A program made the position numbers and the translations under genes. Under the pieces are notes generated by a model. It was not told the origin of the DNA. It ran no database searches and saw only the letters and a list, made by a program, of their open reading frames with translations. A stretch of 64,000 bases of DNA, from the NCBI GenBank assembly GCA_024699855.1, contig JAMPIQ010000004.1:62001-126000 (forward strand). Reading direction: 5' to 3'. This DNA is from Aphelenchoides besseyi. Lineage: Eukaryota > Nematoda > Chromadorea > Rhabditida > Aphelenchoididae. The number at the start of each line of letters is the position of its first letter. The first letter of the stretch is position 1. Positions 1 through 18,057 of this stretch are shown one piece after another.

Positions 1-723
1 CTTTCAGTCGTAGACGATGAAACGGGTGTGTTCGTAGTTGTTGGAAAAGTAAAAGGATTCGAAGGTAAGTTGAATCCCGGAAATAAAGAACCTAACATCG
101 GTGGTTGTGTCATTGACGGAAATAGTGGAGCAAATGTCGGAAACAAAGGAATGAGAGTCATTTGAGTTGTTGGCTTTACGGTCGTTGTTGTTGTCGTCGT
201 GATCGGTTTTGGACGTCTCGGCGTTCGAAATCGTGATCGCGATTTACGCGGTGGCTCAGTAACAAAATTTGATTCGCCCGTTTCTTCCACGAAGCCGATA
301 TTGTCCAGTGGATCTTCAATTGCTTTTCGCTGAGTTTTGTCCGGTGAGTTGTGATCGACTATAGTTGAGCTCGTTAAATCGTCCATGTTGGCAGAGATCC
401 TGTCGAGAACGTTAACTAAAAGTGTTGTTTAGAAACATATTAACTTAAAAATACGAACTGTGATTGTTTCCTTTACGTCTATTGATCTTATTGTCACGTG
501 CACGACCACGCCATGAAAGTGCAGTAAAAGTTGGTTGATATTCATTGACTTGAACATGACCACCGGCCAACAAGTGTAACAAACTATGTGCAATTTCTCC
601 CGAAGCACTGACTTTGGAAACACCCAGCTCGTCTTTTCCAACAGTTGATTGTGTTAAAAGACCAAATAGAACGAATTCTGAAAAAACATTGAGACTCACG
701 TTAAACTTCGCATAACAAACCAA
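1..723 (-). CDS. unknown Thr/Pro-rich secreted-type protein, 3' truncated by window edge
   Basis: Not recognised. Two open segments on the minus strand can be joined: an N-terminal segment read from a Met at 723 (hydrophobic E-F-V-L-F-G-L-L stretch, then T-V-G-K-D-E-L-G) and a second exon from about 415 to the window edge with no stop. The join uses a good GTAAAG donor at 476 and a TTTTAG acceptor at 416, and the phase is consistent. The second exon is acidic, then Arg/Lys-rich (P-R-K-S-R-S-R-F-R-T-P-R-R), then Thr- and Pro-rich with a run of threonines, which resembles a low-complexity extracellular linker. The start is uncertain: the hydrophobic stretch could belong to a signal peptide, but upstream exons are possible. 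Nothing shows a catalytic domain. Confidence 0.4.
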
Positions 724-1119
724 TAAGCGTTTTCATGGACGAATGTGCAAAACAGTGGGCTTGTTGACAACGGACGTTCTCGAGCCACAGGAAAGACGAG
801 CGAATCGAATTTGAGTCGTGTGAATCTCCGCCATTTCGCCAAATCCGGCTGATCAAACAAAACGCGCCATCGACGAAGAGGCGTCAGCGTTTGTCGGGCT
901 CGTTCATGAGCCATTACTCGAGAATGAACGGATTCACGAGAAGAATTGGGATCACGACTTTTGCAGGAATTGAATCCAATCAGAGATGTACACGACCAAA
1001 CAAGACTTTTCGAATGTTCCCTCTTTGTAAATGTAACTATAGGCATAAAGGAATAAGAGAATACAAGAGCAAATAGCGTAAAACAAAGATCGTTGTCCTC
1101 TTCGCAGTCGTTCTGATCC

Positions 1120-1224
1120 AAAAACTGTAATAGCCGCCACTTTATTTGCGGCCTCCCTCTATTTAGCGTCCCTCTATTAAGGTGATTGAAGAATAAGCGC
1201 CTCGAGGTGGCTATTACAGTTTTT
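1120..1224. mobile_element. MITE-like short inverted-repeat element
   Basis: A 105-bp unit is bounded by perfect 16-bp inverted termini (AAAAACTGTAATAGCC at 1120-1135 and its complement at 1209-1224). The left arm continues CGCCAC and the right arm CAC, so the pairing extends imperfectly. The interior has a small direct repeat of CCCTCTATT. There is no ORF. A clear target-site duplication is not seen, so the superfamily is not assigned. Confidence 0.5.
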
Positions 1225-1662
1225 ACGGTTAATTAATTCGATCACAACAAGGAAGAAAATCAAGACGCAAACATCAAGTAGAGACAACAAAAAGCATTTG
1301 TGTTTTTTACACTATAGAAAAAAGTCTGAAAAGCTGATTTGCTGACTGTCTGTGAATAATCTTTGAAATCACAACTTTAAGACATTGTAGAAGCATAGCT
1401 AAAGAAAAGTACAATTATGGTCGTTTAGATTTTGAAGCTCATTGAGAAGATCTTTAATTGTTTTGCACGATAGTAATCGAATTCGTTGAACTATAATTCA
1501 AGACTGTACACGTTTTTTAATGGTCAGAGATTGAAAACAAGTGCTTAGATGCTGTGACGCTCAACGATTAAGATTCCTTGGAAGCAGTCACCGATAAAGA
1601 CCTTCGAAATTGATTTCATTACAGAATGATTACTTGAATGCTCGCTAATAACACTCTTCGAA

Positions 1663-1984
1663 TATACAAATATCATCAATTTCCACTACCCCTTCAACTC
1701 CCAATCGAAAACGCGGCAGTAAATGGAAATCAATATTCTAATCCACTGAACGGGATCCCAGAGCAAATGGAGAAAAAAGGAGTGAGCAAAATGGCCGCGT
1801 CGACTGCTTTGCCGGTTTATATGCGACCCAACATCGCCCAACAGGTTAACACGATCAGCGATAAGATGTACTAGCAGCTACCCGTATAACTCCGACTCAA
1901 ATGACCTAAAGATCCGGTGCCTTCTTCAAGTAGTGATTCGAATTCGTACACGATCAATGAACCAGCCACTCGCAGAGCGTTCTT
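1663..1984 (+). repeat. 320-bp dispersed repeat, copy 1 (ORF-bearing)
   Basis: This stretch is nearly identical to the reverse complement of 18976-19294. It carries an open frame whose last 69 residues (from Y-K-Y-H-Q-F-P to N-T-I-S-D-K-M-Y, stop at 1872-1874) are the same in both copies. Similarity continues about 110 bp past the stop and decays near 1984. The frame here can begin at a Met at 1638. No known domain is recognised. It could be a duplicated terminal exon of some gene or part of a mobile element; two identical copies do not decide between these. Confidence 0.7.
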
Positions 1985-2180
1985 TATATCTACCGATTAG
2001 AAACAAAAATCAAACTGTAAAACGATGCAACAGAAGTTGAAGCATTAATTGTATGGTATGTTATCGTGTTTGTTAGACTAATTTTCAACTCGAATCCTTT
2101 TTTGGCCAAATGTTTCATTCTGATGAAAATCAAATCCACAGATCAGTTTGTTGATCTCAATCTTCATATTGAAGTCCAAG

Positions 2181-2982
2181 ATGAATTATCTACTACGACC
2201 ATCAAATGTAATGTTCCGTTCTGTTCAACGTTCTGCGCTTCAGCTCAGACTGCTCTCCGACCAGAAATTGCAGTCGCCGAGCAAAGAAACGTTGCTCATG
2301 ACCGATTGGATGTTGGAAGGTTTGGTAGGTACTTTCGTTGATCCTTCCCATCATATTATGAGATTTTATTGTCCTTTAGATGCCAAACTTTTTCAAATCA
2401 AATCTTGGAGCTGTGTTTCAACGAATGACTCGAGATGTTGAATTTGAAGATAAAATTTTCGGATACAAACTTCGGTAAGCAAAGGCACTTGAATTGTAAC
2501 TGATTGTCTGTTTTAGCGGTTCTTCTGATTTGAATTTCCATTTAATGAAAGTGCGTGCTTACTTCCGCTACAAGTCACCATACAACAAACTCGAGGTTTG
2601 AGAGTTTGACGAACATTTTGTCTGAACTTCTTTCAGTACTTGGGCTCAGTAGTTTATGAGGATCACGAAGTGTTGACTATTTTGTGGCGATTGCAATCTT
2701 TGAAGTCATCGTTCATGCGCTATTTTCCGACATTCGTTACTGGAAAACAAGTGGGTTGAAGCTACTCAACTGTTCATATTGTTCCAGCAAGAATACCGAA
2801 AATGGGAAGGTGCAATGGACTTTTATGTGCAATCCGATGGCAAAATCTACAAAATGATCAATCGACCAGCAACCGACAACGATCGTGAAGCAGCTCTCAA
2901 GTTGTCCGATTTGAAACGACTGAGCACTCAGGAAGCAGAACAAAAAGAATCGAAAGTTGCCGACAAAAAACTTCATAATTAG
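2181..2982 (+). CDS. DUF2358 / C6orf136-like protein, paralog A
   Basis: Five exons (2181-2324, 2380-2474, 2517-2595, 2637-2750, 2788-2982) join in phase to about 208 residues. The N-terminus is rich in Arg, Ser and Leu with few acidic residues (L-L-R-P-S-N-V-M-F-R-S), like a mitochondrial presequence. The core follows the DUF2358 (C6orf136) pattern: a V-E-F-E-D-K-I-F-G entry motif, a central helical part, and a late Y-R-K-W-E-G-A-M-D-F-Y-V-Q-S-D-G-K-I-Y block that matches the family's aromatic 'DG' strand. The tail is charged and Lys/Glu-rich. Family function is not established; a mitochondrial role is inferred from the N-terminus. The gene lies head-to-tail with a second member of the same family 123 bp downstream. 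An upstream in-frame Met at 2148 is possible. Confidence 0.75.
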
Positions 2983-3105
2983 GATGTTTAAGCTTTTAGT
3001 TGATAAACTTATTGGTTTTGTTGGTTGTTTGTTTTGAATCGTTGAAATTGCGCTTCTATATTTTGTTTTTTGCGATGTAAATTTGAGTTCATATTCTCCA
3101 GGAGG

Positions 3106-3957
3106 ATGATCACAACTGCAATACGACAATCGTCCGCGGTTCCGATTCGCAATGCCCGAATTCAATGCTGTTCATCTTCTCTAACTAGATCTCATTTTAT
3201 TCACACTTCTTCACGTCGATTGACTGATTCTGAACCGACACCCGGTGATCGGCCTCACATGTTTATGCTCGAACATGTCCAGAAGCGAATTGAATATTGT
3301 GTAAGTTAAACTCTTATTGTGAAGCTTCTATTTGTTGTTTTAGGTCCCGCTGATGTTTCGTCGTCAACTCGATTACACGTTCTACCGCAAAGATGTGGTA
3401 TTAGACGACGAGATCTTTGGAATACATAAAGTGTAAGAATCAAACGACAACTACTGATTATGCTAGTTGTTTTCAGAGGTCTGCGGCAATATATGACTTA
3501 TATGAGTACGCTGAGTACTGCAACAAGTGTTCTAATGCCCTATGTCGATCTCCAGGTGGGTCGAAAAGTCGTTTGATTCAAAGCGCAATATCTAATTATA
3601 GGCCTTGAATATTATCCCGATGCTGGACGACGGCACTGTTCGGTTAAGATGGCGGGTTAGATATTTAGCATGGAGTAAATGGATGAATCCGCGAAACTTT
3701 GGCAAATCCATTGAAGAACGAGAGAAGTCGGTAAGAAGTTTTCGATTTGAACTTTTGTTTTTGACTTCATTTTGTAGTTTAATTGGTTCGATGGTTATTC
3801 GATATTTCTTGTCGACGGCACCGGTCTCGTATCGAGAGTTACACTTCAGAAATCACAGCCGAATGACGAGAAAGAGATGGGTAAAACGAAGAAGATTGTG
3901 CAGAAGATCGCTCAAATTCCGAACGCCGCCAACTCGTCGTCAACCAATCGAATTTGA
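3106..3957 (+). CDS. DUF2358 / C6orf136-like protein, paralog B
   Basis: Five exons (3106-3300, 3344-3432, 3477-3555, 3602-3730, 3778-3957) join cleanly to about 223 residues. The N-terminus (M-I-T-T-A-I-R-Q-S-S, Arg/Ser-rich to about residue 45) looks like a mitochondrial presequence. The core holds the DUF2358 features: V-L-D-D-E-I-F-G, a central I-P-M-L-D-D-G-T-V-R-L-R-W-R-V-R strand pair, and a terminal F-D-G-Y-S-I-F-L-V-D-G-T-G-L-V block. A strong acceptor (TTCTCCAG) ends at 3100, five bases before the ATG, which suits trans-splicing of a downstream cistron. The gap to the upstream paralog is only 123 bp. The two proteins are clearly diverged, so the duplication is old. Confidence 0.78.
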
Positions 3958-5114
3958 TCGACAGTTAGCGAGTCCAATTAAATTAGTTTGATAGGAAATA
4001 AACAGTTTTGAGTAATCGCCCTGTCATTCACTCTCGATGTTAATGACAAGTTCTTCTTTTCGAACTGTTGAAAGTTAGCAGATGGTTTTTGTTGGCGACT
4101 GACAAGAGGAGCGCTAAGTGATGAGCGAAAAAGTCGGTCGGGGGAAGATGATCATGTGGTGTGGTTGTTCTTGGGGCGTTCAATTTCAAACAAAATGCTG
4201 GTCATGTTCTTCTCCATTACGCGCCGCATTGGCGAGTAGTGGAGGGGGAGAAGACGTGAAAAGGCCAATTTTTCGCTGTGACCATTCGCATCAACATGTT
4301 AGCAACTGGTTATCAAAATTTATGGCCCATTCAACAGCGTCGACCAACAACGCTTGACCAGCTCGAGAATCGAGAGCGGAAAACCAACCGAAATGTGGTC
4401 ATTTATGGTCATCGATTGTAGGTGGCGTGTTTATTCGGTCCCGGCGAGTGAGACGTTCGCCTTTCGCTTTTTGAACGGCGTATGTGCAGCAGCAGTCAGA
4501 GACCAGTTGGAAGAAGAGGACACACGCTCCGGTTTGTTTTCCTTTGCCGCTTTTTCCAAAACCCACGAACCACGGACATCTTAGATTTCGAATCTTTACG
4601 CTTCATTTCGTAATCGCTGTTTGAATTCGCAGTTTCCGAAACTTCGCAGCTTTTCGCCCGAATCCTCAGCTCAATAGTCGGAGTCTTCAGGTCCACAACG
4701 CAAATACCATCGGGCTGAAACAATAGGGAAAATCGAAGGCGATGTCCGGTTGTCATTATCGGACACGTCAATTCAGATCGTGTATGTCGAAATTACGATG
4801 TCCGAATGAAACGTGTATCGTGATGAGGGGGCGAATGAGTCACACAGCGCGATGATTTTTGTTGTTCCTTTTGGCTTAATTCGATCATAATTTTTGCGAT
4901 TTCTTTCGTTCAATTTTTGCGTTGTTTTTGTGAACCGCGCGAACGCGTCGGCTGCCACTTTTTTCTCTCTCGCGTCGTTTCTCTTCATCGAATTTTACAG
5001 CAAACGGGACGGAGGTGCTCGTCTCGCCGTCCCCTCCGCGATTTTTCCCATGAAATTTCGTTTTTTACGTGTCGACCGACTGATTCCGCGCGTTTTTCAG
5101 AAGCCCTCAACGTG
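3958..5114. other. intergenic; upstream region of rab-10
   Basis: A likely polyadenylation signal (AATAAA near 3997) follows the DUF2358 gene. The rest holds only overlapping short frames on both strands without family resemblance. The part just before rab-10 is pyrimidine-rich and ends in TTTTTCAG at 5093-5100, a splice acceptor 14 bases before the ATG. Confidence 0.5.
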
Positions 5115-5944
5115 ATGGCCAAGAAGCAATACGATCTGCTTTTCAAGCTTCTCCTTATTGGAGATAGTGGAGTAAGTTCATCGGACGAGGAAATTAATTC
5201 GGGACTACAAATTTCAGGTCGGTAAGACATGCATTTTGTATCGATTCAGCGACGACGCCTTCAACACAACTTTTATTTCGACTATCGGTTTGTGGATTGG
5301 GTCTTGGAAGTTTTCAGGTGTGTGATTTCAGGCATCGACTTCAAAATCAAGACAATTGAACTTAGAGGAAAGAAAATCAAACTTCAAATTTGGTAAGTTT
5401 TGCGACTTTATGTTTCGTTTATTCTCTTGAGTTTCAGGGACACAGCCGGACAAGAACGTTTTCACACGATCACCACATCTTATTATCGTGGGGCCATGGG
5501 TATTATGCTCGTTTACGACATAACAAATGCAAAGAGTTTCGATAACATTGCTAAATGGCTACGCAATATCGATGAGGTACGAAAGTTGATTGTTGAACGT
5601 AATCAGTAAATTTATTTTAGCATGCGTCTGAGGAGGTGGTAAAGATGCTCTTGGGTAATAAGTGCGATATGACCGATCGTCGCGTCGTATCCAAGGAGTG
5701 CGGTGAGCGAATTGCCGATGATCATCAGATTCGTTTCCTCGAAACATCGGCCAAAGCGAACATCAACATCGACCGAGCGTTCTACGATTTGGCTGAAGCA
5801 ATTCTCAACAACGTGAGTTTTATTCTTGTTTCGCTTTCTTTGTTCATTCCACTTCTTTAGACACCAAATCAACAGAGTGCCGACCCGCATTCAATTCGAC
5901 CACAAGTTCAGGAATCGGTTGTGAATCGACTAAAATGCTGCTGA
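5115..5944 (+). CDS. rab-10: Rab10 small GTPase
   Basis: Six exons (5115-5171, 5218-5287, 5332-5392, 5438-5576, 5621-5812, 5861-5944) give about 200 residues that match Rab10 almost throughout. The start [11 protein letters not shown] is the Rab8/10 signature. The P-loop is G-D-S-G-V-G-K-T, the effector loop [13 protein letters not shown], and G3 is W-D-T-A-G-Q-E. G4 is G-N-K-C-D and G5 is E-T-S-A-K. The region after switch II (N-I-D-E-H-A-S-E-E) favours Rab10 over Rab8. The C-terminus ends in C-C for double geranylgeranylation, but the hypervariable tail lacks the usual glycine-rich segment. Rab10 directs endosomal recycling and polarised or dendritic membrane delivery. All introns are under 50 nt. 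Confidence 0.95.
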
Positions 5945-6642
5945 TTTTATTTTCGTTTGTTTTGCGTATCGTCATTACCCTCCTCCCGCCGCAACAATCG
6001 CGGAATCTCACATGTAAACTTTTATTCTGCTGTAATTTACTAATTATGATGTGCTCCGTCTTACTGTTATGCTTCGTACATCAGTAAATTGTTGTTTGGG
6101 TTTTCGTTGTAAATCGAATTGCAAATGAACGAGAACTCCCCAAAAAAGTATGAGGAATGTAATTGCACACAAAGGAACCTTTTCGCAATCAATCACTTTT
6201 CGGCCATTACCCATTTTTGCCCGCGTTCTTAAAGCGACTTCTGTGCAATTTTCGGGTACTTGTATTCGTTGAAATATTCATCCAATTCTTTTTCTCTTGT
6301 TCACATTATCAAAAAGCTGCAACATTCTCGTTGCAACCGTCCACTTTGTTTTCGAAAGCTTCTCCAATAAACTGTAATAATCCAACATTGTCGTCTCTAA
6401 GGTCTTTCCGATCAAATTGAACACATTTGGGACTTGTAATCTTTTTTTCGATGGACCAGTATGGCAAGCAAAATGACCAGTATAAACAAAGAATCATACA
6501 ACGACATAAAATGGAAGGCAAAAAACGTTAGAAATTTGGTGAAAAAAATCTGCGATCTATTCGATTGAACAAGGATCGATTCTGATGGGACGAAAGGTTG
6601 GCAAAAAAGACTATTGAGCAAAAGAAGTGTCGGAGTGCGGGT
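5945..6642. other. 3' flanks of convergent genes
   Basis: This is the space between the 3' ends of rab-10 and the PFK-2 gene. It is AT-rich and its short frames on both strands have no family resemblance. No RNA gene was found by eye. Confidence 0.5.
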
Positions 6643-9037
<2,395 letters not shown>

Positions 9038-10638
9038 AATGTTTTTGAGTTGGAAATGAAACAACAAAAGTGGAACGTTTCTTACGCCCAAAAAACCTTC
9101 AAACCGATCAAACGACGAAACGTCGCAGAAAAATGATAAAGTTTGCTCCCACAAGAAACTTACACTGGTGAACATGAACTCGCGTGTGCATTTTCGACTA
9201 AACGATACGATAGACAAGATTGAGGGTATTCGAAGGGCAGACGAATTCTCGTGGCACGTGGGCGAATCGAAAAGCAGAATTCGAAAAGCGATGCGGTGGG
9301 TGGAAATGTTCGGCTGACGTCTCTTCTTGTCGTCCGATTACAACAAACCCGGCGATGATGATCGATCAGCAGGGCGGTCGTCCCGATCAGAGCGCAACAG
9401 TCCGTTTGATTCGATGGAGATTATTTTGCAACGAGGGAAAAACAGCCGGGCAAAGAGCGTCCAAAGAACGAAAACTTTCGGAGGTCGTCGAAAAGGGCGC
9501 AGCTGAGATCTTCTCGCAATTCAACGAAACTTTTCGGAGCTTGAAACTTCTGATCCAAAAAGCACTGATACCCGTCGAATCGAACACAAAGTACTGTTTA
9601 AGAAGTTAAGTTCGTTTTGTTGGAATACATTTGTCGAGTCAAACTACCAATGAACTTTGTATTCACGTTGAAATGTTCAGATCTTTGAAAAGTTATGCTC
9701 AATGGTGTCTTTCGATTATCCGAAATCAAAGAGCAAACATTGATGTTTACTGCGGCACGTGCAGAACATGAGAAGCTGAAAGTCGCGCGCGTAAGACGAT
9801 CAAACAAAACTCAAACGTTCAACTTCCGTTTTTATCTTTCTTACCATCGGCTGATCCATGACTCAACACCTGAACGTATGTCATTTTGCGTTGCGGTGGT
9901 AGCAAATTGGAAGCCATCGTTCGATTACCGTACACTTGAGCAGTTAAATTGGTTAGCTGCCGCTTCGGTACATGCACTTCATTGCACGGAAAAGAATCTA
10001 AATTGAAACTTTGACGGTCACATTTTTTATGTCAGAGCTTTTCAAGCGCACGTGCTTGTCCGTGGAAAAGCCGAAAAGAAACGACGCGCAGAACAACCCC
10101 AAAGGTTTGGCCTCAACGGCCGGAGTTTTACAAAACGACTTTCTTCCACGAAAAGTGACAACCCTTGTGATGAATAGGCTTCTGAAGATTGTGAAGGGAT
10201 AATGAACGAAAATGCAAAACAAAAACCGATTTGTTTTTAAAGGTCACTGCCGGTGTTCACGAAAAAGAGTTGCTTTCACCCACCCAATTTTCAACCTCCG
10301 CCGATTTATGCCGCTTCGCCCCAGTGGCATTTGATCTATCGGCCTCGCTGTTGTTGATCTTTTAATTTGCACGTCAAGTCGAAGGTCCACAAATTGATAC
10401 CGAACTGCAGTCGACAATTTAACGTATTTGCACGGGAAGTTGCATCACACGTTTGTGTGTTGAGAATCGAACTTCGCGAGTGTCGTTGCTCGTGTCCTTC
10501 AAACGACTTAAAATTGTTTTCAATGACAACTCGAAAGTAAACAACAAATTTAATCGTCACAATCGACAATACGAAACAAAACAATGGATGTCATTGGACA
10601 AATATTTTGGAGGATCAAACGATGCGAGAATTTGCGTC
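9038..10638. other. intergenic between pfkfb and NAC alpha
   Basis: This 1.6-kb stretch lies between the 5' end of pfkfb and the 3' end of NAC alpha. It contains open frames up to about 129 codons (for example plus 9220-9609 and 9695-10006). None shows a domain, repeat or plausible chain of exons. No gene is supported. Confidence 0.45.
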
Positions 10639-11383
<745 letters not shown>

Positions 11384-11985
11384 TTTCGCTGTTGAACGTA
11401 AAGTTTGTTTCGAAGTCTAAAACCAAAAATCAATTGAATGAGCACGAACACGTTCGAAAGTAAACACAATCGGATCGAAGACCGAATTACGTCTCGCAAA
11501 GTCGAATGATCGTAATAATTTTATTTCAGTAAGTGAACATACAAAACGAGCAATTTGCTGTCTATTCGACGACAACTAAACACACTAGACTGATCTACAA
11601 GAAAATGTTTTTGCACGACTCCATTTGTTAGCGCTAAATGGAGAGGAAACCGGACTGGAGTTAAGAGTAAGAAGTTACAAAGAAAACCGCGTACGCGAAC
11701 CGTGTAAATGATCGTCGCAGTAACATGTCAAAGCGAATGATTAGGTGAAACGAACAATTTTGCTGAGTACAAAACGCCAAAAAAGCGAGAATTTTCGTGT
11801 TGGAACCAAAACGATTACCGTAACCTCATTCGGCTTTTGGTTTTTCAGTCAAAATTTTGAAAAAAGTTAGTAATTTGCGCCGTTAAAGTCGTTGTATGTT
11901 CGTGAAGTTTTTGTATCGAAACGATCAAATACGTGGAGTTTCTGGGATGTGCATGAAGAATGTGAATACGAAAGAATTGACACAA
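11384..11985. other. intergenic; NAC alpha upstream region and WWP 3' flank
   Basis: This stretch is AT-rich with no supported gene. Minus-strand frames next to the NAC alpha start overlap its upstream region. No RNA gene was found by eye. Confidence 0.5.
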
Positions 11986-15108
<3,123 letters not shown>

Positions 15109-15981
15109 TGACCTCCGACTATCGTCCCGCGCTATTCGTTGAAACAAAATGGCTGCAAGTTAATGGTTAGTTCAAGGAGTGTTGCGAAATCTTCGTCGAC
15201 GCACACGCAACGATAAACACAAGGACAAGCGAAAATTATCGATTGGTGAGTCCGAATCGTTACTCTCTCTCGTGCGTTCTTTTGTCCTGCTCTCCGACGC
15301 TGCCGATCACAAAATACGTTTCGGAGGCGATCGGCGCAAATTCGATCCATTTTTCGGGATCGACGTCCGAATGGTCAACGAAAATCCAATAACACCAACA
15401 AAAAGATTAGCGGCCCTCACATTTGCGCGTTTTTGACGTAATCGGAACGCTCGAGCGTAGTTGGCGTGGCGTTCAAACGTTTTCATTGAGTCACGTTTCG
15501 CAGACGTCAGACAATGAAGAAGCGTAGAGCGTCGACGAACAGGTTCGCAGGAAAAACGGTGACAATCGAAAGCGCTTCGTAGCCATCTACTCACGTTGAA
15601 GTCCAAGTGATTAAAATGATAAAACGTTTGGGATTAGAATAAATTAAACAAAAACAACATGAACATGAAACCCGTTGAATGGCGTTGAGCATATTGAAGG
15701 ACGATAGTCACTTGGATTTCGATACTTGAAGATCATAGAACTTTGTTGATGAACGAAAGAAAAACATCGACCACAAAAGAACTCTCGAGCGCACACACCA
15801 AGCGACTTGAATTCGCGGAACCAATCGACAGCTGCGAAGTCTCTCCGTAGGCTGTGGGCGAAGTGAAGTCAGACGACAACACAGTTCGACGAATCGATTT
15901 ATGTTCATGCGCTCAGAGCTTTTCCGAATAAACTTTCTGGACAATAGAAGCCTCCGATTCACAAAAAAGTTTGCTCGCGAA
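15109..15981. other. shared upstream region of WWP and Sac2 genes
   Basis: This is the divergent intergenic space between the wwp-1 and Sac2-type start codons. Its frames have no family resemblance. Promoters for both genes probably lie here, but no specific motif was identified. Confidence 0.5.
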
Positions 15982-18057
15982 ATGGCTAATCGATTCTCGA
16001 GTTCCCTTCCCTTCAAATCGTTTTGCTTTCAGGCCAACGGGTATGTAAGAATCGAAAACGAGGGAATTGGTCGCTGGTACGATGCAATTCTTTTCCAACT
16101 CAACTGCATATTACATCAAATCAATACGCACGGTACTCAAATGTTGTCGTCAAACGGCCACCTTGTCGGTGATTTCTCACAGCGGTTGGTTTTCGATTTG
16201 TTTTGACATTTCGAGTTGTTGGGTTTAGAATTGGCCGGTTTGGACGACTTGAACGTTCTTGGCGATGTGGTTGGTCTCATTGGAAAGATCGTGGCCGATG
16301 ACTGTTCATATTTGTTATTGATTTTGGACTCTGAAGTCGTTGGCGAACTTGGACCACACGATGAGCCCGTCTACCGCATTGGAAAGGTTCTCGCTGTTCC
16401 AATAGTTAACGATGGCACAGCAAAGCCGAACTACTTTGACACATCATCCAATGGATTTGGGAAACTCAAAAGTCAACAGAAAAAGTTATTCACTTTTGTG
16501 GCAAATCGTGTGAATTCAATGCGTTTGATCGATGAGGTGGTTAAGATGCTCAACGACTCGGAGACCTTCTACTACGCTACATCATTGGATCTAACAATCA
16601 ACAGCCAACGGTTGGTTCCCACTCGTTTCTATGTTTGATAGTAAACTTTAGACGAGCCGCTGATCCCAAGTGTTCGGTTGACGAGTTTTTTTGGAATCGA
16701 CATTTGTTGAACGAGTTTTTTGATTCGGAAGGAAAATTGCTGGACAATTCATCAGAATGGTAAGTGAATGAATTTGGAGTTTGTCCTCATTGTATTCAGG
16801 GTTTTCCGTATCATCCACGGATACTTCGATCAACGACATTTGTCGTATGAAACCGATTCACAACTTCGCTTAACTTTGATTTCTCGTCGTTCTACCAATC
16901 GTGCCGGTGTGCGATTCCTGCGGCGGGGAGTCGATTCGTCAGGACATGTAGCAAATTTTGTTGAAACTGAACTGATTCTTCGGATTTTTGGTCACACACT
17001 TTCGTTCGTTCAGATTCGTGGCTCAATACCGTTGTTCTGGAGTCAATGCGGATATCGCTATCGGCCACCACTTGTGATCGACAAAACGTTGACTGAGTCC
17101 TTACCCGCGTGTCGTGAACATTTTGCGATGCTCAAACGCGAATACGGTGAACCGATTGTGGTGGTCAATTTGATCGATCAGAGCGGACGTGAATTGCCGT
17201 TGGGTGAAGCATTTCTTCAGGTTGATTACTCGTTTATTGAAGTTTTTTCATTGCTTTCTTTTAGCATATACTTGAAGTCGATGATCCAAAGCCTAGTTAC
17301 TACGCCTTCGACTTCCACGATCAATGTCGAGCTTTACGATTCGACAAAGTTTCCATTCTACTTGATGCAATTACTAACGATCTCGTTAAAATTGGTTTCT
17401 GTTGGATTGACAAATGCGGCCAAATGGTTCGTGAACAGAAAGGAGTTATACGAACGAATTGTGTTGACTGCTTGGATCGGTGAGTTTCGTTGACAACCTG
17501 AAACTTATTCAACGAGTTTAGAACAAATGTTGTTCAAAGTGCGATTTCACAAAACATTTGTGCAACTCAAGGTAAGAAGCCGATTGTCTACCGTCGTCAT
17601 CAAAGCTGTTTTTAAAGCCCGAAAATTGGGTTTGATTGAACCGTTCGAAGAGACACCCGGAGTTCTTGTTCAAGTACTTCAACAGATGTGGGCTGATCAT
17701 GGAGACTGCATATCAAAGCAATACGCCGGTACAAGTGCTTTAAAAGGTATTTGCTTCATTTTTTGATAATAATTAAAGAAATATCTAGGAGATGTAACGA
17801 GAGCTGGAAAACGAAAACTGATGGGTTTGATGAAAGACGGTTACAACTCAGCTTCGCGCTATTACTTGTCACATGTACGAGATGCACAAAGACAACGAGC
17901 CATTGAAGCGTTGATTACCGGACGAGGATCGACGCTGCTCAAACCTCCGGAACCAGAACCCGAAATCGACGCTGAAGAGAACTTTGAATCAGAAGGAAGT
18001 GACGACGAAAGCGATGCTGAATGCTCGAGAAACTATGAGTCTAAGATATTTGGTTAA
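15982..18057 (+). CDS. inpp5f: Sac2/INPP5F-type phosphoinositide phosphatase
   Basis: The exons follow INPP5F (Sac2) closely: a start region ending in G-Y-V-R-I-E-N-E-G-I-G-R-W, then G-L-I-G-K-I, F-Y-Y-A-T-S-L-D-L-T, F-F-W-N-R-H-L-L, L-I-S-R-R-S-T-N-R-A-G-V and T-R-G-S-style I-R-G-S-I-P-L-F-W-S-Q. The catalytic CX5R(T) site N-C-V-D-C-L-D-R-T-N-V-V-Q is split by an intron, followed by Q-Y-A-G-T-S-A-L-K-G-D. Sac2 removes the 4-phosphate from PI4P on endosomes and the plasma membrane. The protein stops soon after the Sac domain with an acidic D/E-rich tail and lacks the hSac2 homology region of vertebrate INPP5F. Joins that keep frame include a donor at CTTGTCG|GTGATT near 16170. An in-frame Met at 15901 is an alternative start. 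Confidence 0.88.

Larger units (their letters stand above)
724..2180. other. gene-poor stretch with MITE and repeat copy
   Basis: Apart from the MITE-like element and the 320-bp repeat copy, this stretch is AT-rich. Its open frames (for example the 141-codon minus frame at 696-1121) have no family resemblance, no convincing exon structure and no supporting splice sites. Confidence 0.5.

Noticed and set aside
678..699. 22-nt GT-AG stretch in the first gene
   Set aside because: Too short for an intron and its removal breaks the reading frame.
696..1121. 141-codon minus-strand frame
   Set aside because: No family resemblance, overlaps the MITE edge, and no splice link to the gene at 1-723.
1638..1874. 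Repeat-borne frame as a functional gene
   Set aside because: The identical frame in copy 2 starts inside Tc1 sequence, so only the 69-residue end is shared; annotated as a repeat instead.
9220..10006. Plus-strand frames of 129 and 103 codons
   Set aside because: No recognisable domain and no splice consensus between them.
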